In this document: positions 21,846 through 30,442 of the stretch, in pieces
Numbering within the stretch: the stretch's first letter is position 1
Layout of the letters: the number at the start of each line of letters is the position of its first letter
Assembly: GCF_002081715.1 (NCBI RefSeq)
Contig: NZ_MUKP01000015.1
Location: 1-64,000, forward strand
Origin: Nocardia donostiensis
Lineage (GTDB): Bacteria > Actinomycetota > Actinomycetes > Mycobacteriales > Mycobacteriaceae
Length of the DNA: 64,000 nucleotides
Direction: 5' to 3'
Translations under genes and position numbers: made by a program
The notes under the pieces: model-generated
Seen by the model: only the letters and a program-made list of their open reading frames with translations
Told to the model about the DNA's origin: nothing
Databases searched by the model: none

Positions 21846-23135
21846 ATGCGGTCACGCAGAGTGGTGCTGCAGGCAGCGCTGGTCGCGCCGTTCGTCGCGG
21901 CATGTGCCCCCGGGCTGCTGCTCGGTAATCCTGGCTCGGTGCGGATCGCGGTGTCCTGGAGCGGGCTGGAATTGACGGCGTTCAACGCGGTACTGGCCGG
22001 TCTGAGATTTCCGCATCCGGTGGAAGTGGTGCCGCTGGGCGACGAGATAGGCACCGCATTCACGGCAGACGGCCGCTCCGCTCCCGATATCGTCATGCTG
22101 CCGCATGCCGGGCGGGTACGGGAACTGGCCGAACGCCGCCGGGTGCGGCCGGTCGCCGAGAAACTGTGGCACGACGAACACGGTGCGCGATACCCGGAAA
22201 CGTGGCGGCGGCTGGCCTATCACCAGGGAAAGCCGTATGCGGTGCCGTTCAAAGCGGCTGCGAAGTCGCTGGTGTGGTACGACCGCGAATCCGTCGCCGA
22301 ACACGATCTGGGGGACCCGGCGAGCTGGACGCTGCCGCAGTGGCGGGATCGGATGACAGCACTGGCAGGCAGTGGGCGGCGGCTGCTCGCGCTGGGCGCC
22401 GCCGATGGCTGGGTGCTCACCGATATGTTCGAAAACGTGCTGCTCGCCGAGTCGCCGCCGGAATACGAGGCGATGGGACAGGCGCAGGGTGAACGTGACT
22501 GGGACCGGGACGGGGTACGCGCCGCATTCGCCCGATCAGGGGAGCTGTGGTCGCATCCCGACGCGTTAGCAGGCGGAGTGGGACCGGCACTGACCAGGCA
22601 GTTCCCCGATGCGGTGCGCGAGGTGTTCCAGCATCGGCGGGCAGTCATGGTGGCGGCGCCGGATTTCGCCGAACCCGTGGTCCGCGATGGGCTGCGCCTG
22701 GCCGGCCGCGGCGACGACGTTGTCGGGGTCGTGCCGTTCCCCGCCGTCGAACGGGGTGTGCCCGGTCCGCGGATCCTCGGCGGCGATGTCATGGTTCTTA
22801 CCGAATCAGCGGGCCCACGCGCAGACGCGCTGGTTGCCGCGCTCGCGGCGCCGCAGGCCCCGCTGCCCTGGATGCGGCGGTACGGCGGTTTCCTCGGTCC
22901 CAATCTCCGCACTCGGGGTGAATATTCGAGCTGGCTGGCTCCGTTGGCAGCCGAACAGGGCAGCGGGGAGATCTTCGATCTGTCCGACCGGCTCGGTGCG
23001 GTAGGCGGCCGCGACGGGCTCTGGCGGGTGCTCACCGATTTCCTGATCGAAGTCGGCGCGCAGGTCTGCGATGTCGGCGCGGCAAGCGAACGGGCGGTGG
23101 CGGCGTTGAACCGCTTCGAGCGGAGGCAACGGTGA
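21846..23135 (+). CDS. extracellular solute-binding lipoprotein
   Basis: 429 residues from ATG 21846. The N-terminus MRSRRVVLQAALVAPFVAAC is a lipoprotein signal with lipobox VAAC. The mature part resembles type-1 sugar-binding proteins: VRIAVSWSG, then PDIVMLPHAGRVRELAE, YHQGKPYAVPFKAAAKSLVWYDR and GVVPFPAVERG. It would deliver a ligand, probably a sugar or glycoside, to the permease whose GTG overlaps its stop codon (GTGA). The ligand cannot be told. Confidence 0.85.
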   Translation: MRSRRVVLQAALVAPFVAACAPGLLLGNPGSVRIAVSWSGLELTAFNAVLAGLRFPHPVEVVPLGDEIGTAFTADGRSAPDIVMLPHAGRVRELAERRRVRPVAEKLWHDEHGARYPETWRRLAYHQGKPYAVPFKAAAKSLVWYDRESVAEHDLGDPASWTLPQWRDRMTALAGSGRRLLALGAADGWVLTDMFENVLLAESPPEYEAMGQAQGERDWDRDGVRAAFARSGELWSHPDALAGGVGPALTRQFPDAVREVFQHRRAVMVAAPDFAEPVVRDGLRLAGRGDDVVGVVPFPAVERGVPGPRILGGDVMVLTESAGPRADALVAALAAPQAPLPWMRRYGGFLGPNLRTRGEYSSWLAPLAAEQGSGEIFDLSDRLGAVGGRDGLWRVLTDFLIEVGAQVCDVGAASERAVAALNRFERRQR

Positions 23136-25384
23136 CGCATCCCCCCGATTTCCGGGCCCACGGCTTGCGGATCGAGCTGGCCACCCGGCGTATCCGCGGA
23201 CCCTTGGTCTCCGGGCGTCCACCGCGGCGGGGTCTGGGCTGGCCTGCCTGCCTGCCTGCGGCGGCGTTGCTGGCGCTGCTGGTCGTACCCGCCGGGTGGA
23301 CGGTGATACTGGCGGTGCGAACCCGGCCCGATATCGCCGGATGGTGCCTCGGTGTCGCGGTGGCGGCAGTCGCGCTCGTCCGGCTCACCCGGCGTCTCCT
23401 GCCCGACCGGGAGCCCGGCTCGGCCCCGGGGCAGGCGACCGGCCCCACTCCCGGATCCGCGTCGGTTACCGTACGAGGTCATGCTGGTGTTTCCGCGCCG
23501 GAACCTTCGCAGAGTTCGGCGCAGGCTCCTGCACCGGTCCCTACGAGCAACCGCGCCCCGGGCTCGGGTAACGGCCACGCTGCCAGCGGCTCCGCCGTGG
23601 TCTCCGGGGATACGTCTGGGGCGGATTCAGCGGCTGATCGTGCTGCGAATGCTGCGACCGGCCCGGTTAGCGACTCCGCACGCGCAGACGGCGATCCACC
23701 ACAGCGGGATGCCCGGATACCCGAACTCCGTGCGACGTTCCAGGCCGAACATCCGCCTCTGCGCCCGGATCGAACTCCTGTCGCCGGACAGCGCACCCAC
23801 TCGGACAGCCGATGGGAGTTGCCGCGCCCACTGCTTGGCGTGCTGTTGTTCATCGGCGCAGCGATGGCGGCCCTTTCCGTATGGGGACTGGGCCGCGCGC
23901 TCGGCCCCGGCAGCGGCTGGTCGTATCTGCGCACCCTGGTGTGGGTGGTGTTCGCGCTGGTGCTGCTGGTCGGCGCGCTGCTGCTGGCGTGGTTCAGCCG
24001 CAGCGCCCGGTGGCTGTGGCTACCGCTGATCGTGCCGTTCGGGGTGTCGGCGTTCGTGTCAGGGGTGGCGTTCCGGTTGAGTTTCCAGTACATCGGTCCG
24101 CTGTGGGGGACCGGCGTCACGGCCTACCGCTGGTGGTTCGTTTTCCTGCTCGGGTCGGCGTTCCTGTGGACCTGGCTGGGTTTTCTCACCTGTCTGTTCC
24201 GCGCCGGAATCGCCGCGATACAAGCGGATCCGGTGCGGGGCTGGTACCTGCACAACGGCGAGGGATGGTTGCTGTGGCGGCTGTTTCTCCTGTTGCGGCC
24301 GATCGTACTGGTGGCGGGGCTGATCGTCGCTGTGGCTGCGGCGCGGGTTTTCGATGTGGTGCTCATCGGTGTGCCGGGTGCGATGCAGTACCAACTGGAC
24401 AGCGCCACCGTGCACTGGTGGCGGCTGGTGACCGACCCGGACCTGCCCGCCGGGCAGGCAGCAGCGTATTCACTGCCGCTGGCGGTGCTGGTCGGCGTCC
24501 TCGCCTGGGTGCTGCAGACCGGGCTGCGCCGCTATCCGATCTGGATGCTGCCGACAACGATCGATCACCTCTACACCCGGCGCAGCCCGCGTTTCCAGCT
24601 GAGCGCAGTGCGCCTGGTCCGGGCCATCGGTATCGGGGCGGTGTGGACATTGGCGCTGCTCCCGGTCGCGGTGCTGGGCTACGCCGCCGTGCGGAACCCA
24701 CAGGGGCCTGCCATCGCCGCGTTCTCCGGCACCTGGGGCGACCGGGCGTTGATGCGGTCGCTGCTGGCCACCGGACTCGTCGCTGCCCTGGTCACCTTCG
24801 TGGTGATCGTCGCGGCTGCCCCGCTGGCATACCGGCTCGCCGCGCCCCGCACCGCGCCTGTGTTCGCGCGCGCCGTGGTCATCGTGCTGGTGGTGTTCGC
24901 GGTGCTGCCGGTGCAGAGCTATATGGGACCGCTGGATGCATTGATCGACGACTATGGTCTGTCCGGCACCCGGATTCCGCTGATCCTGGTACACGCCGCC
25001 GCCGGCCTGCCGATCGCGATCCTGATCCTGCGCGGCGCGATACTCGCCCCGCCGGGCAGCTCGGCCACCGATGCGTTACACGGTCTGGCCGCACCCGGCG
25101 CGGTCGCCGGAAGGCTGCTGGTGTCGGCGGGACCTTCGCTGGGTGCGGTGGCGGTGCTCGAATTCGTGCAGGTGTGGAACGATTTCGTGATCGGGTTGCT
25201 GGTCAGCGGGGCCGGGGCGTCGCCGTGGTCGCTGCTGCTGTGGGGTGAGGCGCGACAGTTCGGGGAAAACACCGCCCAGCTCGCCGCCGGTTCGCTGCTT
25301 GCCGCGGTCGTCCCGGTGACGCTGGTATTGCTCACCTGGCGGCGCTGGCTGCTGCCCGGTCTGACCGGAGGGGTGCTGCGATGA
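23132..25384 (+). CDS. fused MalF-MalG-like ABC permease
   Basis: 750 residues, twice the size of one permease. After an N-terminal membrane segment (residues 38-75) comes a roughly 140-residue Pro/Ala/Ser-rich linker. The first permease half (about 230-455) ends in RPIVLVAGLIVAVAAARVFDVVLIG, the MalF-type EAA-loop region with its FDVV. The second half (490-750) contains a MalG-like loop (ALHGLAAPGAVAGRLLVSAG, then VQVWNDF). No nucleotide-binding subunit is encoded next to it, so it would need a shared ATPase such as an MsiK-type protein from elsewhere. Fusion of both permeases in one chain is unusual. Confidence 0.8.
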   Translation: MTHPPDFRAHGLRIELATRRIRGPLVSGRPPRRGLGWPACLPAAALLALLVVPAGWTVILAVRTRPDIAGWCLGVAVAAVALVRLTRRLLPDREPGSAPGQATGPTPGSASVTVRGHAGVSAPEPSQSSAQAPAPVPTSNRAPGSGNGHAASGSAVVSGDTSGADSAADRAANAATGPVSDSARADGDPPQRDARIPELRATFQAEHPPLRPDRTPVAGQRTHSDSRWELPRPLLGVLLFIGAAMAALSVWGLGRALGPGSGWSYLRTLVWVVFALVLLVGALLLAWFSRSARWLWLPLIVPFGVSAFVSGVAFRLSFQYIGPLWGTGVTAYRWWFVFLLGSAFLWTWLGFLTCLFRAGIAAIQADPVRGWYLHNGEGWLLWRLFLLLRPIVLVAGLIVAVAAARVFDVVLIGVPGAMQYQLDSATVHWWRLVTDPDLPAGQAAAYSLPLAVLVGVLAWVLQTGLRRYPIWMLPTTIDHLYTRRSPRFQLSAVRLVRAIGIGAVWTLALLPVAVLGYAAVRNPQGPAIAAFSGTWGDRALMRSLLATGLVAALVTFVVIVAAAPLAYRLAAPRTAPVFARAVVIVLVVFAVLPVQSYMGPLDALIDDYGLSGTRIPLILVHAAAGLPIAILILRGAILAPPGSSATDALHGLAAPGAVAGRLLVSAGPSLGAVAVLEFVQVWNDFVIGLLVSGAGASPWSLLLWGEARQFGENTAQLAAGSLLAAVVPVTLVLLTWRRWLLPGLTGGVLR

Positions 25385-27129
25385 ACCGCCACCGGCCGCC
25401 TGCAGTGGACCTGCGCGGATTTCTGCACTACCTGTCGGCGTCGGATCCGCAGCGCATACTGTCCAGTTCGGCGGTGGTCGTGGGCGCCGTGCTGCTGGAA
25501 CTGGTGCGCAACATAGTGGTGAGCTCGTTCGAGGAGACCAGCGCGGTGCAGTTGGTCGCCGATCGCCTGTGGTGGCTGTGGTTGCTGGTCGGCGTGGGAC
25601 CACTCATCTGGTATGCCTACCAGTTCCGCAACGGGCGGCGCGCGCGGGCACAACTGGCACGCAGGCAGGATCGGCTCGCTGAACTCATCGCGCCTCCGGC
25701 CGCAGAGACGGCAGCGCGGGCGATCGTGCCACCGCCGGTGGTGGAAGAGGAGCTGGAAGACGATCTGAGAGCGGCAGTGCTGCGGGAGCTGCCGGTGGCC
25801 GAATACGAACCGGCCACGCTGCTGGCGGTGCTGACCGCGATACTCGAGGCGCCCTCGCTACTGCCGCCGGACCACCAGCCCGAACTGTCGCCGAACCACC
25901 AGCCCGACCCCACCACCCCGGGGGAGTTGCAGGCGGTGCTGGAACGCCGACGCGTGCTCGTCTGCCGGGATACGCACCGCTATTGGGTATTCCGGGTGCC
26001 GGAGAAGCCACTCCGGGAGGAAGTGCTGACCAGGCCGGAGTGGAAGGCCGCCCTGACCGTGCTGGCCCGCCACCGCGCCGACCAGGCCGCCGATTGGGCG
26101 CTGGCCCTGGAAACCGTGCCTTTCGCGTCCGATGCGCGGCGCTGGTTCGACGCCGAGGAACCGTTGCTGTGCAGGCTGGTCACCGCCTGTGCCGCCGACG
26201 GGGCCGCAGCGGAGGTTCCGGTCGCGGCGGTGGCGCACCTGGCGAGAATCAGCGACGCTCTGGATGTCTGGTACGCGTGCAGCGGCCGCGTTCCACACGA
26301 GACCGCGGTGCCGTCGGCCCTGTGCCGGATGAAGCAGATCGATCAACTCGTGATTACTCGTGATCTGGCTCTGCTGCGGTCGCAGCCGCTCGGTAAACGG
26401 CCGAAAAACTACCGGCCGCGCCGCTGGTCCACCGTTGTCGCGGCCCGCTGGGAACACCACCAGGCGCTCGAACAGCTCGATGATCTATCGGACAGCACCC
26501 AGCTGGCCAAGGCAGTCGCCGGTTTCGAGAGGGCTTGGTGGTTGCTGCCGCGCGCCGATATCGACGCCGAAGTCTGCACTCTGATCGATCTCGCGGTGGC
26601 CCATATCCGGCAAGGCCGCCTCGACGCCGCCCTGGACCGGCTGGAACTGGCCGAAATCCGTACCCGGGGTGGCTGGTATCCGAGCGGTCGCGCCCACGTG
26701 CACGAGGTGACCGGTGTGCTCTGGTGGGCGCGTGGCGAATCGCAGCGGGCGCTGCGCTGCTGGCAGCGGGCGCTGACCGGCTACCGCGACATCGACGACG
26801 ATCACGGTATCGGGCGCTGCCTGCAACATCTGGGCTCGGCCGTTGTGCTCGCCCCCGAGCACGGCGCGTTGCTGCTGGGCGACGACCCGCCCGAGGTGCG
26901 CGAGGTGCTGCGCCAGGCGTGCGGCTGGCTGGTCGAGGCCGCGCGCCGATATCCGGATGCAGCGTATGCGCGGTATTACGCCGACCGCGCTCGCTCGGCT
27001 CTCGATGCAGGCCGGAGAGAGCGGGGAAGAGGGCAAACCCTTTTCTCGTCCGAACCCGCCGACATCCCATCCTCGGGTGTCGACCGCTGGCCGCTGTCCG
27101 TGCCGGACGAGCCGGAACCGGTTCCCTGA
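25381..27129 (+). CDS. membrane protein with C-terminal TPR-like repeats
   Basis: 582 residues; its ATG overlaps the permease stop (ATGA), so translation is coupled. Two transmembrane helices lie near residues 28-45 and 63-80. An acidic Pro-rich region follows, then a helical domain from about 180 onward. Residues 360-540 contain helix pairs of TPR type (LAKAVAGFERAWWLLPRADIDAEVCTLIDLAVAH, RLDAALDRLELAEI, SQRALRCWQRALTGYRDIDDDHG). I do not know a named family. Its coupling to a solute-binding lipoprotein and fused permease suggests a regulatory or assembly role for that transporter. Confidence 0.7.
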   Translation: MNRHRPPAVDLRGFLHYLSASDPQRILSSSAVVVGAVLLELVRNIVVSSFEETSAVQLVADRLWWLWLLVGVGPLIWYAYQFRNGRRARAQLARRQDRLAELIAPPAAETAARAIVPPPVVEEELEDDLRAAVLRELPVAEYEPATLLAVLTAILEAPSLLPPDHQPELSPNHQPDPTTPGELQAVLERRRVLVCRDTHRYWVFRVPEKPLREEVLTRPEWKAALTVLARHRADQAADWALALETVPFASDARRWFDAEEPLLCRLVTACAADGAAAEVPVAAVAHLARISDALDVWYACSGRVPHETAVPSALCRMKQIDQLVITRDLALLRSQPLGKRPKNYRPRRWSTVVAARWEHHQALEQLDDLSDSTQLAKAVAGFERAWWLLPRADIDAEVCTLIDLAVAHIRQGRLDAALDRLELAEIRTRGGWYPSGRAHVHEVTGVLWWARGESQRALRCWQRALTGYRDIDDDHGIGRCLQHLGSAVVLAPEHGALLLGDDPPEVREVLRQACGWLVEAARRYPDAAYARYYADRARSALDAGRRERGRGQTLFSSEPADIPSSGVDRWPLSVPDEPEPVP

Positions 27130-27201
27130 CCCAGACTCGGCCAGCTCTCGAGGCTCGGCTTGTTGTTCGGGTGCGTGTCGCCGAGTTTTCGACCCCCTCT
27201 G

Positions 27202-27414
27202 CTCCCTGAAGGGATGGGATTCCAACTCTCGCGAGTGAGGTTTGGTGTTTCACCGCAGGCAGCTGGAATATCGAGCCTTGTACAGTCTTACGTCCGTTCC
27301 GCGGGCGTTGGTATCTCCACCGGCCCGGCGGCGACAGTTCAGGGCTGTATCCGACGCGCTGCTCTCCGCCTGAACGCGGAGATTTGCGCGCTACGTCCAC
27401 TGGGTTACCCGTCC
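27202..27414 (+). repeat. dispersed repeat, copy A
   Basis: About 213 bp clearly similar along its whole length to 41603-41823 (shared blocks: GGTGTTTCACCGCAG, CAGCTGGAA, ATCGAGCCTTGT, CAGTCTTACGTCCG, CTCCGCCTGAA). It carries two hairpins with CTGAA loops: CTCCCTGAAGGGAT near its start and CTCCGC-CTGAAC-GCGGAG at 27363-27380. No protein is preserved. It may be the end of a lost IS200/IS605-type element or another non-coding unit. Confidence 0.75.
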
Positions 27415-27674
27415 CGCTGTCCACCCGCATGGCGCAGCAATGCGGCGGCCAGTTCGACCGGCCCGGGCAATCCGGGCTCCGAGTGCGGGTACTTCGTGTT
27501 CGAGCACCCGCTGCTGGCCGCCGTTCCGCGGGTTCGTCATCGTATCGGGTACGGAAGGCTAGCCCGTGTCGTTCCGGCGCTCGCCACGCTCGCCCTTGAT
27601 GGATGAGGGCATACCGTATGTTCCGAACTGGTGCGGGGCCGAGCCGATTGTGGAACGGCACCCGCTCCCGTGCG
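27415..27674. other. intergenic remainder, no gene recognised
   Basis: Between repeat copy A and the end of the TVP38 gene. Open frames exist on both strands but none has start, RBS and protein-like content together. Probably decayed sequence. Confidence 0.4.
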
Positions 27675-28382
27675 CTACTGATCCCGCGCCTGCGCCGGGC
27701 CGGACACGACCGGATCACCGGCGGAAGCTGCGTCTGCTTCCGCCTGCGGCGCCCAGCGCATATCGACGAGCAGCCCGATGACACCGATGGCGACGCAGAC
27801 CGCGGAGACGACGAGCATCGCCGGATGGGTGCCGCCGGCCAGCGCGTCGGCCAAGATCACCGTCGCCACCGTGCCCGGCATAATCCCGGCGATACTGGCG
27901 AGCAGATACGGCCAGAAACGAACCGAGGACAGCCCGCAGCAATAGTTGACCACCGAGAACGGCGCGAACGCGATCAGCCGCAGCGAACCCACGGCAAGCC
28001 ACCCGCGCCGCCGCAGGCGTTCGTCGATGGCGCGGACCGCCGGATGCCGTAACCGTGCGGCGACCTGATCACGGTCCACCGCCCTGATCAGCAGGAAAGC
28101 CAGCGCGGCGCTGATCGTCGTTGCGGTAACGGCGATACCGATACCCAGCGCGGGACCGAACAGTACTCCGGCGCCGACGGTGAACACCGTGCGCGGAATC
28201 GGCGCCACCGTGATGAGCGCATGCGCTACCAAGAACAGCAGCGGGAAGACCGGCCCCACCGTGCCCGCCCACTCCTGCATCTGGGCCGGAGTCGGCAGCG
28301 GGACCAGGAATGTCGCGGCGAACAGCAGCACGACGCCGAGCAGCAGGACGGCGAATCGCCGGTCGCGGATCAGTCTGGGCAC
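27675..28382 (-). CDS. TVP38/TMEM64 (DedA-superfamily) membrane protein
   Basis: 235 residues with five to six transmembrane helices (first: FAVLLLGVVLLFAATFLVPL). The segment FTVGAGVLFGPALGIGIAVTATTISAALAFLLIR and the later GSLRLIAFAPFSVVNYCCGLSSVRFWPYLLAS are the VTT-domain signature motifs. DedA-superfamily proteins are involved in lipid scrambling and membrane homeostasis; the exact substrate for this branch is not known. It stands in the place of Rv1491c, divergent from mutA. Confidence 0.9.
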   Translation of the reverse strand: MPRLIRDRRFAVLLLGVVLLFAATFLVPLPTPAQMQEWAGTVGPVFPLLFLVAHALITVAPIPRTVFTVGAGVLFGPALGIGIAVTATTISAALAFLLIRAVDRDQVAARLRHPAVRAIDERLRRRGWLAVGSLRLIAFAPFSVVNYCCGLSSVRFWPYLLASIAGIMPGTVATVILADALAGGTHPAMLVVSAVCVAIGVIGLLVDMRWAPQAEADAASAGDPVVSGPAQARDQ

Positions 28383-28480
28383 CGGGTGAGGTTACCCGTT
28401 GGTAGCGGCAGGCACCGGTGGGTGGCACGGAGCGTCCCGCTAGCATCGGAGGGGAACGTGCTGAATGCTCGTTAACCTAA

Positions 28481-28504
28481 GTATCTGCTGAGCTGGGCAG
28501 ATAC
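28481..28504. promoter_or_regulatory. inverted repeat upstream of mutA
   Basis: GTATCTGC and its exact complement flank an 8-nt centre, 61 bp before the mutA start and between divergent genes. It could be an operator for a regulator of the propionate/methylmalonyl-CoA pathway or a small hairpin in the leader. No regulator is encoded beside it. Confidence 0.4.
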
Positions 28505-28564
28505 ACAGGTACCGGCGCGCGCAAGTGGTGCGCCCGTACTCGAATGGAAGAGGGAAAGCAGCTT

Positions 28565-30442
28565 ATGGCGATAGCTTCAGAGCCCGCGGCTGGAGGGAAC
28601 CCCGGGCCGCCCGCCGAAGTGCCCGAGTACTCCGCATGGCGTACGGGCGTGGCGGGCGTGCTGGCCAAGACCCGCAAGGTCGACGCCGCCGAACTCGGCG
28701 ACGAACCGGAAAAGCTGCTGGATCAGGTGACCTACGACGGCCTGACCGTCGCACCGTTGTACACCCGGCGCAACGAACTGCCGGAACAGCCGCTGCCCGG
28801 CGCGTTTCCGTTCGTCCGCGGCCGCGAGGCGACACGCGACGTGCACCGCGGCTGGTACGTCAGCGCCCGGGTCGCGGCCCGCACCGGCACCGCCGCCAAC
28901 ACCGAGATCCTGACCGGTCTGGAGAACGGGATCAGCTCGATATGGCTCGGCGTGGGCGAGCACGGCGTACCGGCAGCCGAACTGCCCGCCGCGCTGGCCG
29001 GGCTGCTGTTCGAACTGGCGCCGTTGACGCTGGACGCAGGCACCGCCACGGCCGAGGCCGCGGCACAACTGTTCTCCGTGCTCGACGACTACACCGCACC
29101 CGAGCGTGCCGATATCCGCGTCGCACTCGGCGCCGCGCCGCTGACGAGCAGTTTCGCCGGTCGCGCCGATATCGGTTTCGCCGAGGCTATTGCCCTGGCC
29201 GGGCAGGCAGCTGCCAGAACGGAAAGCGTACGGGCGATCACCGTGGACGGCACGGCCTTCCACGACGCGGGCGCCGCCGACGCGCAGGAACTGGGCGCGG
29301 CGGTCGCGGCCGGGCTCGAATACCTGCGCGGCCTCACCGGTGACCTGCCTGCCGCGGATGCGCTGGAGCAGGTGGATTTCCGTTTCGCCGCCACCGACGA
29401 CCAGTTCGCCACGATCGCCAAGTTCCGTGCCGCCCGGCAACTGTGGGCGCGTGTCGCGCACGTCTGCGGAGCGCCGGAGTCGGGTAACGCCCCGCAGCAC
29501 GCGGTGTCCTCGGCGGCGATGATGAGCCAGCGTGATCCGTGGGTGAACCTGCTGCGCACCACGCTCGCCGCGTTCGGTGCGGGTGTGGGCGGCGCCGACA
29601 CGGTGACGGTGCTGCCGTTCGATTCGGCGCTGCCCCCGGGCGAGCTCGGCGTTTCCGCCGCATTCTCCGAACGGATGGCCCGTAACACCCAGCTGCTGCT
29701 GCTCGAGGAATCCCACCTCGGTCACGTACAGGACCCCGGTGCCGGCTCCTGGTACGTCGAGGACTTCACCGCCGCGCTGGCGGCGAAGGCATGGGAGTTC
29801 ATGCAGGAGATCGAGGCCGCGGGTGGTTATCTGGCTGCACTGGACTCCGGCCTGATCGCCGAGCGTATCGCCGAGACCAAGGCGGCCCGCGACGCCGATG
29901 TCGCCCACCGCCGCACCGCGGTCACCGGCGTGAACGAATTCCCGAACCTGGCCGAGAAGCCGCTGTCGGCGGCGGCTCGCGAACCGGGGCGGGTCGCCCG
30001 CTACGGCGCGGCATTCGAGGCGCTGCGCGACCGTTCTGACGCCTATCTGGCCGAACACGGCGCGCGCCCGCAGGCGCTGCTGGTGCCGCTGGGCACGGTG
30101 GCCGAGCACAATGTGCGGGTCACCTTCATCGCCAACCTGCTCGCGTCCGGCGGTATCGAATCGGTCAACCCCGGTCCGCTGGACATCGACGGAGTCCGAG
30201 CAGCGGCAACAGGATCCGGCGCGAAGATCGCCGTGCTGTGTGGTTCGGATGCCCGTTACGGAACCGACGCCGGTCCGGCCGTGACGCAGTTGCGCGCGGC
30301 AGGCGTGCAGACCGTGCTGCTGGCCGGTCCGGAAAAAGCGGTCGCCGGGCTGAGTGACGACCAGCGTCCCGACGGGTTCCTGACGGCGCGTATCGACGCG
30401 GTCGCGGCATTGACCAGCCTGCTGGAGAAGGTGGGAGCCTGA
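28565..30442 (+). CDS. mutA: methylmalonyl-CoA mutase small (beta) subunit
   Basis: 625 residues from ATG 28565, preceded by AGAGGGAAAG; an ATG seven codons upstream is also in frame. It has the mutase TIM-barrel features ([49 protein letters not shown]) but the C-terminal Rossmann domain lacks the DxHxxG cobalamin motif, as is normal for the non-catalytic subunit. It pairs with MutB to convert methylmalonyl-CoA and succinyl-CoA, linking propionate, odd-chain lipids and methyl-branched lipid precursors. Its stop overlaps mutB (TGATG). Confidence 0.96.
   Translation: MAIASEPAAGGNPGPPAEVPEYSAWRTGVAGVLAKTRKVDAAELGDEPEKLLDQVTYDGLTVAPLYTRRNELPEQPLPGAFPFVRGREATRDVHRGWYVSARVAARTGTAANTEILTGLENGISSIWLGVGEHGVPAAELPAALAGLLFELAPLTLDAGTATAEAAAQLFSVLDDYTAPERADIRVALGAAPLTSSFAGRADIGFAEAIALAGQAAARTESVRAITVDGTAFHDAGAADAQELGAAVAAGLEYLRGLTGDLPAADALEQVDFRFAATDDQFATIAKFRAARQLWARVAHVCGAPESGNAPQHAVSSAAMMSQRDPWVNLLRTTLAAFGAGVGGADTVTVLPFDSALPPGELGVSAAFSERMARNTQLLLLEESHLGHVQDPGAGSWYVEDFTAALAAKAWEFMQEIEAAGGYLAALDSGLIAERIAETKAARDADVAHRRTAVTGVNEFPNLAEKPLSAAAREPGRVARYGAAFEALRDRSDAYLAEHGARPQALLVPLGTVAEHNVRVTFIANLLASGGIESVNPGPLDIDGVRAAATGSGAKIAVLCGSDARYGTDAGPAVTQLRAAGVQTVLLAGPEKAVAGLSDDQRPDGFLTARIDAVAALTSLLEKVGA

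Noticed and set aside
27160..27606. 148-codon frame over repeat copy A
   Set aside because: The similar copy B does not keep the same protein, and hairpins explain the conservation better than coding.
28383..28564. Cobalamin riboswitch before the B12-dependent mutase operon
   Set aside because: The region is short and lacks the B12-box consensus; mutase genes normally are not B12-riboswitch controlled.
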